DNA from: JAHDWY01 sp964632865
GTDB lineage: Bacteria > Hydrogenedentota > Hydrogenedentia > Hydrogenedentales > SLHB01
Assembly: GCA_964632865.1 (NCBI GenBank)
Contig: CAZWDH010000250.1
Location: forward strand, 1 to 10,649
Reading direction: 5' to 3'
DNA: 10,649 bases
Shown: piece by piece, positions 1-7,600 of the stretch
Numbering within the stretch: position 1 is the first letter of the stretch
Layout of the letters: each line of letters starts with the position of its first letter
Made by a program: the position numbers and the translations under genes
The notes under the pieces: generated by a model
Databases searched by the model: none
What the model was told of the DNA's origin: nothing
Seen by the model: the letters and a program-made list of their open reading frames with translations, nothing else

Positions 1-15
1 CAGGCGGGACGCCTG
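1..15. repeat. short perfect inverted repeat at window edge
   Basis: The first bases form a perfect hairpin: CAGGCG (1-6), loop GGA (7-9), CGCCTG (10-15), followed by CGCTAC. It lies upstream of the pectate lyase, outside its coding sequence. From memory, short units of this shape (CAGGCGGGACGCCTG followed by GCTAC) recur in intergenic regions of Verrucomicrobiota, Planctomycetota and related bacteria. Only one copy is visible, and it touches the window edge, so its true extent is unknown. It could also be part of a terminator of an upstream gene, although no T-run follows. Confidence 0.4.
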
Positions 16-65
16 CGCTACATTGGCCGCGCCTGCGGTCGATGCTATGCGGGAAAGGTATTGGG

Positions 66-1532
66 ATGATTCGGTCTCGAATCTATGCCGGATTCTTCAT
101 TGTCGTGGTCGCCGCGGCGATGCCGGCTGTCGCTGAACCATCTGGCGAGGAGGCGCTCGACGCGATGGTTCGCGCGTCCGATTTCATGATGGACGAAGTT
201 GCGTTTCGGGGCGGGTTTGTCGACAAGTATACGGAGGATCTCTCTGAACGTTGGGGAGAAGTTCCGGCGCGCGAATCGATGATTTGGATACAGGACCCGG
301 GCACCGTGACGGTGGGCCAATTCTTTCTCGACGCGTACGCAAAGACTGGAGAAAGGGCCTTTCTCGAACATTGCACGAAGGTCGCGAACGCGGTCGTATA
401 TGGGCAACTGCCTTGTGGCGGCTGGCATTACTTTTTCGACTTCGATCCGGAAGGGACGGAGCAGTGGTACGAGGAGGTGTTGTCGAAGGCCTGGGGGTGG
501 GAGGAGTTTTACCATTGGTCCGGCAATGCGACGTTTGACGACGACACGACGGCCGGGGCGACGCGCTTTCTATTGGACCTCTACACAACGACGCTGGATC
601 CAGAATACAGGCCACCGTTGGAACGCGCGCTGAATTTCGTTCTCGAATCGCAGTATCCACTGGGCGGCTGGCCACAACGGTATCCCCTGAACCATGAGCA
701 CGTGGTCGAAGGACGTCCGGACTACACGTCGTACTACACCTTCAACGACAACGTGATCGCGGGGAACATCCAACTGCTTGTCGATGCCTACGAGAAACTG
801 GGCGACGAGCGGTACCACGATGCCGCGTTGCGGGGGATGTTCTTCGTGCAGACTGCGCAAATGGGAACTCCACAGGCGGGATGGGCGCAGCAATACGACA
901 TGGACCTGAAACCTGTGCAAGCCCGAAATTTTGAGCCGGCGTCGTTGTCGCCGAGTGAGACCGTGGGTTGCATTCAGAATCTTATGCGTTACTACGGCTA
1001 CACGGGCGACCGGCGGTTTCTGCGCGGCATCCCGGATGCTATCGAATGGCTGGACCGCGAGCGGCTGCCGAAGGGGCATTCGGAGAACCATACGCATGCG
1101 CAGTTTGTCGAAGTGGGCACAGGCAAGCCGCTTTACGCGCACCGGGAAGGGACGGACATCGACCACGGTCGCTACTGGGTGGACTACGAGCCGAAGGATT
1201 TTCCGGGGCACTACGGGATGCAGACCAACATCGACGTGGAGGCGTTGCGCAGGGAGTATGAGCGTGCGAACGCGTTGTCGCCGGAGGAGGCGATGGCGGA
1301 GTATCGCGAAGCCAAGAATGCTACGACGCCGCGGCCGGACGTATCAGCGGAAGCTGCGGAAGAAGTGATTGCGCGCATGGACGAGCGGGGCGCCTGGATT
1401 GAAGATCTCGAAGTCGTGGACTATACGGATTGGAAATTCAAACCGCGCCGCGCGTTTCGCGGAATCAGCACGCGGACCTTCGTACGGAACATGGAAACGC
1501 TGCTGGCGTACGTGGCGCAGTCCGGAGAATAA
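66..1532 (+). CDS. exported pectate lyase, polysaccharide lyase family 10 (PelA/Pel-15E type)
   Basis: Predicted enzyme that cleaves polygalacturonate (pectate) by beta-elimination outside the cytoplasm. The start at 66 is preferred to the in-frame ATG at 42 because GGAAAGG (52-58) lies 7 nt upstream and the protein then begins with a clean signal peptide: basic MIRSR, a hydrophobic core, and predicted cleavage after AVA (residue 23). The mature protein carries family signatures in order: GGWPQRYP (about 200-207), TFNDN (225-229), GWAQQYD (272-278), ARNFEP (286-291), SLSPSET (293-299) and VGTGKPLYAHREG (350-362), the last matching the family's late catalytic-core segment. Length is 488 aa, against roughly 330 aa for a bare PL10 catalytic domain. 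The extra C-terminal part (about 390-488) is Glu/Arg-rich and ends in TFVRNMETLLAYV. The PL10 assignment is firm. Exact substrate preference is inferred. It converges on the Nramp-like gene with a 9-bp gap. Confidence 0.88.
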   Translation: MIRSRIYAGFFIVVVAAAMPAVAEPSGEEALDAMVRASDFMMDEVAFRGGFVDKYTEDLSERWGEVPARESMIWIQDPGTVTVGQFFLDAYAKTGERAFLEHCTKVANAVVYGQLPCGGWHYFFDFDPEGTEQWYEEVLSKAWGWEEFYHWSGNATFDDDTTAGATRFLLDLYTTTLDPEYRPPLERALNFVLESQYPLGGWPQRYPLNHEHVVEGRPDYTSYYTFNDNVIAGNIQLLVDAYEKLGDERYHDAALRGMFFVQTAQMGTPQAGWAQQYDMDLKPVQARNFEPASLSPSETVGCIQNLMRYYGYTGDRRFLRGIPDAIEWLDRERLPKGHSENHTHAQFVEVGTGKPLYAHREGTDIDHGRYWVDYEPKDFPGHYGMQTNIDVEALRREYERANALSPEEAMAEYREAKNATTPRPDVSAEAAEEVIARMDERGAWIEDLEVVDYTDWKFKPRRAFRGISTRTFVRNMETLLAYVAQSGE

Positions 1533-1541
1533 GCTTGCAGA

Positions 1542-2906
1542 TTAACGAACGAAGTCCAGCAGCGACCACACGTAGCCGGACGGCCCCACCATTTTGTAGC
1601 CTGCCAAAGCCAGGGAGAAGAGCAAGCTCGCCACGAGGAAGATGTTGCGTCCGAGGTTGGCTTTGTAGTCCTGCATGAGCGATCGCTTGTTGATGAGGTA
1701 GAGAATGATGGCGATGGCCATAGGGACGATCACCGCGTTCAAGCCCATCAGTAGCAGGATCTTCAGTAATGCCGGGAACTGCCAGAATGGCGCGATGATC
1801 GCGGGGACGAAGATCCAGAGTGCCAGGAGGAATTTGAAGGGGCGGTTGCCGTCGCGGTAGCTCCAGTCCATGCGGGCGGCGTCGAGGCAGAAGTAGCACA
1901 TCAACTGAGCGACGACGACCAGGGTGGTCAGCCCACACGCGAATAGTCCCGCGGCGAACAGCTTTGGCCCAAGGGCGGCGAGCGCGTCCGGCATGGCGTG
2001 GGTCAACACCTGGCCGGCCTGGTAGACCTTGTCGATGTTGGCGTGGTTTTCGAGCGGATAAAGCGCATAGCCGCCCGCTACTAAGACCAGCGTCGAGTAG
2101 AGTCCGAAGATCACCCCCAGCGAAATCACGGCCTTCCAGAAGTAGCGGGGCAAGTCTTCCGGCTTCGCCTTGTCGTCGGACGTGAAGTAGGAGAAGCTGA
2201 GTATAGGCGCGGCGGCGAGCGCGCCTCCGGCGATCCCCATAAGCGAGGAGAAGGCGTCGCGCGTTTGATCGGCGCCGAGTACGGGTAGATCGGCGGGAAC
2301 GCGTGGCATTAATCCGGCGAGAATCGCGGGGAGTTCGACAAACCCCTTCAGCGCCACGATGAGGAAGCAGATGAACATGAAAAACAGGAGGCCCGTCATA
2401 AGCTTCTGCGCGCGCTGATAGCCGCCTGTCAGGAGCAACACGAGGATGGCGATGGGAAAGAATATGGACAGTCCGATCTGGGCGTTGCGGAAGAACGCGG
2501 CGTATTCCGCGGAATCGCCGTCGACCGGCGGGTAGTAGCCGAGCATCGCGAGAAAAGAATCCGTCATGACGGAGGTCTGGCCCATGTTCACGAAGATGTT
2601 GAACAGGATCATGACCACGAGGACGAACCAGGTGATGCCGGGATGGATCTCGTCGCGAATGACCGAGAGCATGCCCTTGTGTCCGGACATGACGCCAACT
2701 CTGGCGCCGGAGTCGAGACAAACGACCACGAAAGGCAGCGTGATGATGGCGACCCAGAGCAGATCGTAGCGAAACCAGGCCCCGGCGAGAACGAGAGCCG
2801 TTGTGGAGCCGGCGCCCATAATGCCGGCAGTCATGACGGCGGCCGGCCCGACGACCATGGCGATCACCTTGAGCCAACCGGGTACTTTGCTGGTCGTTTC
2901 TGACAT
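1542..2906 (-). CDS. Nramp-fold divalent-metal-type transporter, divergent, metal ligands missing
   Basis: A 454-aa integral membrane protein with about 11 predicted helices (roughly 20-40, 47-66, 92-115, 147-162, 171-192, 222-241, 257-281, 305-335, 355-380, 386-412, 431-449). The first helix region aligns without gaps to E. coli MntH, sharing GPA at 20-22, AGA at 41-43 and LLWV at 49-52. The segment with LNAVIVP and LINKRSLM (about 389-411) matches the Nramp TM10 pattern. Classical Nramp proteins bind Mn/Fe through the DPGN motif of TM1 and the MPH motif of TM6. Here the Asp and Asn positions are G31 and S34, and the Met-Pro-His positions read A233-P234-I235. It is therefore probably Nramp-fold but not a canonical Mn/Fe importer. 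A Mg-transporting or other substrate-specific subgroup is possible. The start is set by AAGGAGG 6 nt upstream of the ATG at 2906. The reading frame stays open further upstream, but that stretch is soluble, non-conserved-looking and contains the promoter. Confidence 0.8.
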   Translation of the reverse strand: MSETTSKVPGWLKVIAMVVGPAAVMTAGIMGAGSTTALVLAGAWFRYDLLWVAIITLPFVVVCLDSGARVGVMSGHKGMLSVIRDEIHPGITWFVLVVMILFNIFVNMGQTSVMTDSFLAMLGYYPPVDGDSAEYAAFFRNAQIGLSIFFPIAILVLLLTGGYQRAQKLMTGLLFFMFICFLIVALKGFVELPAILAGLMPRVPADLPVLGADQTRDAFSSLMGIAGGALAAAPILSFSYFTSDDKAKPEDLPRYFWKAVISLGVIFGLYSTLVLVAGGYALYPLENHANIDKVYQAGQVLTHAMPDALAALGPKLFAAGLFACGLTTLVVVAQLMCYFCLDAARMDWSYRDGNRPFKFLLALWIFVPAIIAPFWQFPALLKILLLMGLNAVIVPMAIAIILYLINKRSLMQDYKANLGRNIFLVASLLFSLALAGYKMVGPSGYVWSLLDFVR

Positions 2907-2912
2907 GGCGCG

Positions 2913-2919
2913 CCTCCTT
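2913..2919 (-). promoter_or_regulatory. strong ribosome binding site of the Nramp-like gene
   Basis: Read on the minus strand this is AAGGAGG, a full anti-SD match, 6 nt before the ATG at 2906. It decides the start, because the open frame continues about 80 codons further upstream. Confidence 0.75.
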
Positions 2920-2936
2920 CGAGCGGATCGGCATTG

Positions 2937-2965
2937 ACCGTAGACCAGCCACAACGCAAAGTCAA
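2937..2965 (-). promoter_or_regulatory. possible sigma-70 promoter for the Nramp-like gene
   Basis: On the minus strand, TTGACT (2965-2960) is followed after 17 nt by TACGGT (2942-2937). The -35 is 5/6 to consensus and the -10 only 3/6. It would place transcription start about 25 nt before the ATG, just upstream of the ribosome binding site. This is a pattern match only. Promoters in this lineage may not follow the E. coli consensus. Confidence 0.35.
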
Positions 2966-3009
2966 TCGAATCAACACGTTCACCCTGAAACCCGCGTGCA
3001 TTGGACGTA

Positions 3010-3018
3010 TGGTACAAT
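3010..3018 (+). promoter_or_regulatory. possible extended -10 promoter for the lipoprotein gene
   Basis: TGGTACAAT matches the extended -10 pattern TGnTATAAT except at one position of the hexamer. It lies 48 nt before the ATG at 3067 in the divergent intergenic region. No good -35 is found at the usual distance, which is acceptable for extended -10 promoters. The AGGAGGGG ribosome binding site follows at 3052-3059. Confidence 0.3.
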
Positions 3019-3066
3019 TCGGCGGGATCGTGTGACTCCGTGCAAACCTGGAGGAGGGGAACGGTT

Positions 3067-4092
3067 ATGGCACGGCGGCGCACGTTTGTTCTGGCGCTAT
3101 TGTTGGTTGTGGTTGGATTGGGCTGTCCGGCGCCGGAAGATCCCGGTGTCACGGATAATCCGCCGCAAGATCCACCTACCGATCCCGAGCCGCCTGGTGA
3201 AGATGGCTTTCCCGATCTGGGCGTGAACGCCGACCTTCATGGCGCGCAGGTCTTTCCGCCGGACAACCCGTGGAACACGCGCGTCGATACCCTGCCCGTC
3301 GACCCAAATTCGAACACGCTGATCAACAGCATCGGCCGTTGGGATCATCTGCATCCCGACTTTGGCGCAAACTGGAACGGGGGGCCCTTCGGGATTCCGT
3401 ACATCGTGGTGTCGGGCAGTACGCCGGGTAAGGACGTCGAGTTCGACTACTGGGATGAAAGCGATCCGGGGCCGTATCCGATCACGGCGAATACGCCCAT
3501 CGAAGGCGGGCCGAACTCTTCGGGTGACCGGCACATGATCATGATCGACCGGGACAACTGGTTTCTGTATGAGCTGTACGCCGTATACCCGCCGGACCGG
3601 CCGGGGGAACCATACGAAGCCGGGTCCGGCGCAATCTGGGATTTGACCTCGAACGATATGCGTCCCGAGGGTTGGACGTCGGCGGACGCGGCGGGGCTGC
3701 CCATCTTTCCGGGGCTGGTGCGGTACGATGAGGTTGTTGGCCAAGGCGAGATCAATCACGCGATTCGCTTCACCGTGAGCCAATCCCGGAAGGCCTACGT
3801 CTACCCGGCGCGGCACTATGCCAGCAACAGCACGAGCGCGTCGTTGCCGCCGATGGGGATGCGCGTGCGGTTGAAAGCGGGTTTCGACATCTCCGGGTTT
3901 TCGGCGCACAACCAGGTAATCCTCCGGGCCATGAAGAAGTACGGCATGATCGTGGCGGATAACGGAAGTGACTGGTACTTTTCGGGCGCGCCCGACGCGC
4001 GATGGGACGACGACGAATTGAGCGAGTTGAAGTCGCTGGTTGGCGATGACTTCGAGGTCGTCCAAATGGGGACTATCGTGACGGGCAAGTGA
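3067..4092 (+). CDS. predicted lipoprotein/exported protein of a conserved family of unknown function
   Basis: 341 aa. The start at ATG 3067 is supported by GGAGGGG (3053-3059) 7 nt upstream; the open frame reaches back to 3001 but would bury the signal. The N-terminus is MARRR, then a hydrophobic core, then GLGC at 17-20, so Cys20 is the likely lipidation site. The residue at -3 is Gly rather than the usual Leu, so the lipobox is imperfect. A low-complexity Pro/Asp/Glu linker (21-48) follows, typical of surface-tethered proteins. The rest looks like one globular domain with motifs FPPDNPWN (63-70), HPDFG (96-100), GDRHMIMID (153-161), AAGLPIFPGLVRYDEV (208-223), INHAIRF (229-235), YVYPARH (244-250), and near the C-terminus AHNQVILRAMKKYG (280-293) and ADNGSDWYFSG (297-307). 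I recognise this architecture as recurring in secreted proteins of Planctomycetota-like bacteria and actinobacteria but know of no assigned function. A carbohydrate-binding or hydrolytic role is only a guess. It is monocistronic, with 535 bp downstream before the next gene. Confidence 0.75.
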   Translation: MARRRTFVLALLLVVVGLGCPAPEDPGVTDNPPQDPPTDPEPPGEDGFPDLGVNADLHGAQVFPPDNPWNTRVDTLPVDPNSNTLINSIGRWDHLHPDFGANWNGGPFGIPYIVVSGSTPGKDVEFDYWDESDPGPYPITANTPIEGGPNSSGDRHMIMIDRDNWFLYELYAVYPPDRPGEPYEAGSGAIWDLTSNDMRPEGWTSADAAGLPIFPGLVRYDEVVGQGEINHAIRFTVSQSRKAYVYPARHYASNSTSASLPPMGMRVRLKAGFDISGFSAHNQVILRAMKKYGMIVADNGSDWYFSGAPDARWDDDELSELKSLVGDDFEVVQMGTIVTGK

Positions 4093-4160
4093 ACAAGCAG
4101 TAGGGGTTTTCGGACGGATTATGGATCGCGAGTTGAACAGATGACCTTGGGCGTCGTTGG

Positions 4161-4194
4161 GGGCGACAAATCTGCCGCCCCTTCCGGGGCTTGG
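4161..4194 (+). repeat. GGGC-CAA / GCCCC-GGGGC hairpin repeat, copy A
   Basis: Begins GGGCGACAA (4161-4169) and contains a GC hairpin, GCCCC (4177-4181), loop TTCC, GGGGC (4186-4190), then TTGG. It shares the order GGGCnnCAA, a short spacer, then a CCCC/GGGG hairpin with the next two units. No T-run follows, so it does not look like a simple terminator of the upstream gene. Confidence 0.5.
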
Positions 4195-4215
4195 TGAACA
4201 GGGTGGATCTGTTAA

Positions 4216-4244
4216 CCCAACGTTCCGCTTCGCTCCACGTTGGG
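4216..4244. repeat. inverted repeat CCCAACGT / ACGTTGGG
   Basis: CCCAACGT (4216-4223) and ACGTTGGG (4237-4244) are perfect 8-bp arms around a 13-nt loop (4224-4236). It overlaps the start of repeat copy B, so the composite unit is one hairpin directly followed by another. The loop is itself CGCTTCGC-like and may form a small inner pairing. Confidence 0.6.
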
Positions 4245-4301
4245 CTACAACCTTTCGCCCCTACCGGGGCGGAGGACCTGCGACGTATCTGGCGTGAAGC
4301 C
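4242..4301 (+). repeat. hairpin repeat, copy B (60-bp unit)
   Basis: Starts GGGCTACAA (4242-4250), followed by CCTTT and the perfect hairpin CGCCCC (4256-4261), loop TACC, GGGGCG (4266-4271), then GGAGGACC and CGTATCTGG. The next unit starts exactly 60 bp later with matching order, so B and C look like a diverged tandem duplication. Confidence 0.55.
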
Positions 4302-4355
4302 GGGCTGCAACGTTTCACTCCCTAGGGCGGACCGCGTGCGCCGTATCAGGGGTCT
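4302..4355 (+). repeat. degenerate hairpin repeat, copy C
   Basis: GGGCTGCAA (4302-4310) then CGTTTCACTCCC, TAGGGCGG, ACC and a downstream CGTATCAGG. It aligns to copy B with substitutions and a small deletion; the CCCC/GGGG hairpin is eroded to CTCCCTAGGG. This is evidence of decay, so it is unlikely to be under strong structural selection at this copy. Confidence 0.45.
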
Positions 4356-4430
4356 GATTGACTTACATTTCGCGAGACGCCCTACCATTCGTACCGGCTA
4401 TTTCGCCCTGTACCACCAGCGACCGGCCCG

Positions 4431-4447
4431 CAGTATTCGCAATACTG
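4431..4447. repeat. perfect 7-bp-stem hairpin CAGTATT-CGC-AATACTG
   Basis: Arms CAGTATT (4431-4437) and AATACTG (4441-4447) with a 3-nt CGC loop, about 180 bp upstream of the pyruvate carboxylase start. No T-run follows on either strand, so it is not an intrinsic terminator. It could be an operator or part of an mRNA leader, but nothing else in the sequence supports either role. Confidence 0.5.
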
Positions 4448-4627
4448 GCAGTCGCATTCCTTCTTCGTGTACCATGTGCCGCGTGTAGCTGGGATTCCCT
4501 GACTATTCCACGGGCATTCCAAAATCGTTGAAGCGGTAGGCGGTGGTCTGACCGGCAATCGATCTGTTCGATAGCCGGGGGAAATTCTTTGCCTGCGCGA
4601 AATTGTGGAAGAGAAGTAGGCAGCACC

Positions 4628-7600
4628 ATGAAGAAACGCGAACCGGGCAAACACATTACGAAATTGATGGCGGCGAATCGCAGTGAAATCGCGATTCGCG
4701 TATTCAGGTCGGCCCATGAAATGGGCGTTCGGACCGTGGCGATCTACTCCCATGAGGATCGGTACGCATTGCACCGCTTGAAGGCGGATGAGTCGTACGC
4801 CGTCGGGAAACCCGGTGAACCGCTGCGGGCCTATCTCGATATCGAGAATATCATTGCCGTCGCGAAACAGTGCGGTGTCGACGCTATCCATCCTGGATAC
4901 GGCTTTCTTTCGGAGAACCCCGATTTTGCGCAGGCGTGCGAGGAGGCGGGGATCCTGTTTGTGGGTCCGCCGGTGGACGTTTTGAAACGTCTTGGCGACA
5001 AGATCGAAGCCCGGGAAATCGCGCGGGCGGCAGGAGTGCCCATACTTTCGGGCGGTTCCAAGCCCATCCGCAACCTTCGCGATGCAAAGCGTCTTGCAGA
5101 CGAACTCGGGTATCCGGTGATGCTCAAGGCGGCGAAGGGCGGCGGCGGCCGGGGCATGCGGGTCGTGCATTCCGAAAAGGACTTGGCCGACGCGCTGGGT
5201 CAGGCGCAGCGCGAGGCGCTCGCGGCGTTTGGCAGCGACGACGTCTTTCTGGAGAAGTTCATTGCGCGCGCCCGGCATATCGAAGTGCAGTTGCTCGGCG
5301 ACAAGCACGGCAATCTGGTGCACCTCTTCGAGCGTGACTGCTCGCTGCAACGGCGCCATCAGAAGGTGGTTGAGATCGCTCCCGCGTTGAGTCTGTCGGA
5401 GGAGGTGCGGCAGCAACTCTGCGATGCGGCGCTCGCCATTGGCAACAGCGTCGGCTACGTGAGTGCGGGCACGGTCGAATTCCTGCTCGACACCGATACA
5501 AACAAGCCTTACTTCATTGAGGTCAACCCGCGCATTCAGGTCGAGCATACGGTTACCGAGGTCGTAACCGGCGTCGATATCGTCAAGGCGCAGATTCACG
5601 TGGCGCAGGGCGCGCGGCTCGCGGATCGCGGCATCGACGTTCCTTCGCAGGAGAGCGTGACGACACGGGGGTACGCGTTCCAATGCCGCGTGACGACGGA
5701 AGACCCGTTGAACCAGTTCGTGCCGGATTACGGCCGGATTTCGCATTACCGTTCGGCGAGCGGGTTGGGCATTCGCCTGGACGCGGGCACGGCGTTCTCG
5801 GGCGCGACGATTACGCCTTTCTACGATTCGCTGTTGGTAAAGGTCACCGTGTGGGCGCGCAACTTTGAAGATGCAACCCGGCGCATGGAGCGGTGTTTAC
5901 AGGAATTCCGCGTTCGCGGCGTGAAAACGAACATTCCGTTCTTGATCAATCTGATCGAGCATCCCTCGTTTATCCGTGGCGAGTGCACGACGCGGTTTAT
6001 CGATGAGACGCCGAAGCTATTCGAGATTGCCGCTCGAAAAGATCGCGCTACGAAGGTGCTCACGTATCTTGGCGAGATTGCGGTGAACGGCCACTCTCTG
6101 GTGAAGGGTCGCGCCGTGCCAAATCGCATGGAGCCACCGACACCGCCGGAGGTTGCGAAACTCATCGCACCGCCCAAAGGCACCCGGCAACGGCTCGCGG
6201 AGCTGGGTCCGGAAAAATTCAGCGAGTGGGTGCTCAAACAGAAACGCCTGCTGTTGACGGACACGACGTTCCGTGACGCCCACCAGTCGCTCCTGGCAAC
6301 GCGGATGCGCACCTACGACATGCTGGCCATTGCGGACGCGTATGCACGGCTGGCCCCGGAGATGTTCTCCATCGAGATGTGGGGCGGCGCGACCTTCGAT
6401 ACTTCCATGCGGTTCTTGAATGAATGCCCCTGGCAGCGGTTGGCGACGTTGCGCGAGCGGATTCCGAACATCTTGTTCCAGATGCTGATTCGGGCGTCAA
6501 ACGCGGTGGGGTACACGAGCTATCCCGACAACGTGGTCCGCGAGTTCGTCAAGGAATCCGCCGACGCAGGAATCGACGTGTTCCGCATTTTCGACGCGTT
6601 GAACTGGGAACCGAATCTGAAAGTAGCTATCGAGGCGGTGCAGAAGTCCGGCAAGATTTGCGAAGTGGCCATGTGCTACACGGGCGACATCACGAATCCG
6701 GAACGCACCAAGTATTCCCTCGAGTACTACGTGAAGCTGGCCAAGCGTCTGGAGGAAATGGGGGCGCACATCCTGGCGATCAAAGACATGGCGGGACTGT
6801 GCAAGCCCTTCGCGGCGGAATTGCTGGTGCGGACGCTGAAGCAGGAAGTGGGCATCCCCATTCATTTCCACACGCACGACACGAGCGGCGTGCAGTCGGC
6901 CGCGCTGTTGCAGGCGGCCAATGTTGGCGTGGACATTGTGGACGGCGCCAGCGGCCCCATGTCGGGCATGAGTTCGCAGCCGAACCTGGATTCCCTGGTC
7001 GAGGCCATGCGGTTCCACAAACGGGAGACCGGGCTGAATCCGGACAATCTCCGCAAGCTGGCCACGTACTGGGAGCAGGTTCGGGAACAGTATGTGCCCT
7101 TCGAGTCGGGGCAGAAGACCTCGACGGCGGAAGTTTACCAGCACGAAATGCCCGGCGGGCAATACACGAACTTGTATGCGCAAGCGCAGGCCCTGGGCGT
7201 CGCGGATCGCTGGACTGAAGTCTGCCACATGTATTCGGAGGTGAATCAGCTTTTTGGCGATATCGTGAAGGTAACGCCGAGTTCCAAAGTCGTCGGTGAC
7301 ATGGCGCTCTTCATGGTCGCCAACAACCTGACGTCAGCGGACGTGCTGGAATCCAAGAAGGAACTCGCGTTTCCCGAGTCCGTGGTCGAGATGATGATGG
7401 GACGGCTCGGGCAGCCTCCCGGCGGATTCCCGCCGAAGCTGATCAAGCGTGTCCTGCGCGGCAAGAAGCCGTTGCGAGGCCGGCCGGGCGCGAGCATGCC
7501 GGCCGCGGACTTTGACGCCGCGGCGAAGAAGCTGGAGAAGATGCTGGAGCGGCCGCCGACGAAGCAGGAGGTGCTCTCGCATTTGCTGTATCCCCGGGTG

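Larger units (their letters stand above)
4093..4627. other. 535-bp gene-free region between lipoprotein and pyruvate carboxylase
   Basis: No open frame here has coding character. The short frames present are rich in Arg, Pro and Cys, lack a ribosome binding site and read through the repeats. The left half (4155-4355) holds GC-hairpin repeat units annotated separately. The right half contains a 7-bp-stem hairpin (4431-4447) and the leader of the carboxylase gene. I see no convincing sigma-70 promoter, biotin-operator-like palindrome or riboswitch core. Confidence 0.6.

Noticed and set aside
42..65. Upstream ATG at 42 as start of the pectate lyase
   Set aside because: It adds MLCGKGIG before an otherwise clean signal peptide, and the ribosome binding site GGAAAGG lies inside this added stretch at the right distance from the ATG at 66.
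1465..2952. 495-aa same-strand frame overlapping the Nramp-like gene
   Set aside because: Very Arg-rich and without membrane segments or motifs; the competing frame encodes a clear multi-helix transporter with a strong ribosome binding site.
4177..4190. GC hairpin as rho-independent terminator of the lipoprotein gene
   Set aside because: The 5-bp stem is followed by TTGGTG, not a T-run, it lies 85 bp past the stop, and the same hairpin recurs in the repeat units.
4161..4355. CRISPR array
   Set aside because: Only three diverged units, uneven spacing (81 and 60 bp), no constant repeat and no cas genes.
4240..4488. 82-aa frame in the intergenic region
   Set aside because: It reads through the repeats, is rich in Arg/Pro/Cys, and has no ribosome binding site or recognisable motif.
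4093..4627. Riboswitch or biotin operator upstream of pyruvate carboxylase
   Set aside because: I could not find a long biotin-operator-like palindrome or any conserved riboswitch core; the only structures are the repeats and one short hairpin.
4382..5746. 454-aa open frame on the minus strand across the start of pyruvate carboxylase
   Set aside because: It is the antisense shadow of a GC-rich, strongly conserved gene. The translation is Arg/His/Leu-rich, has no ribosome binding site and shows no family motif.
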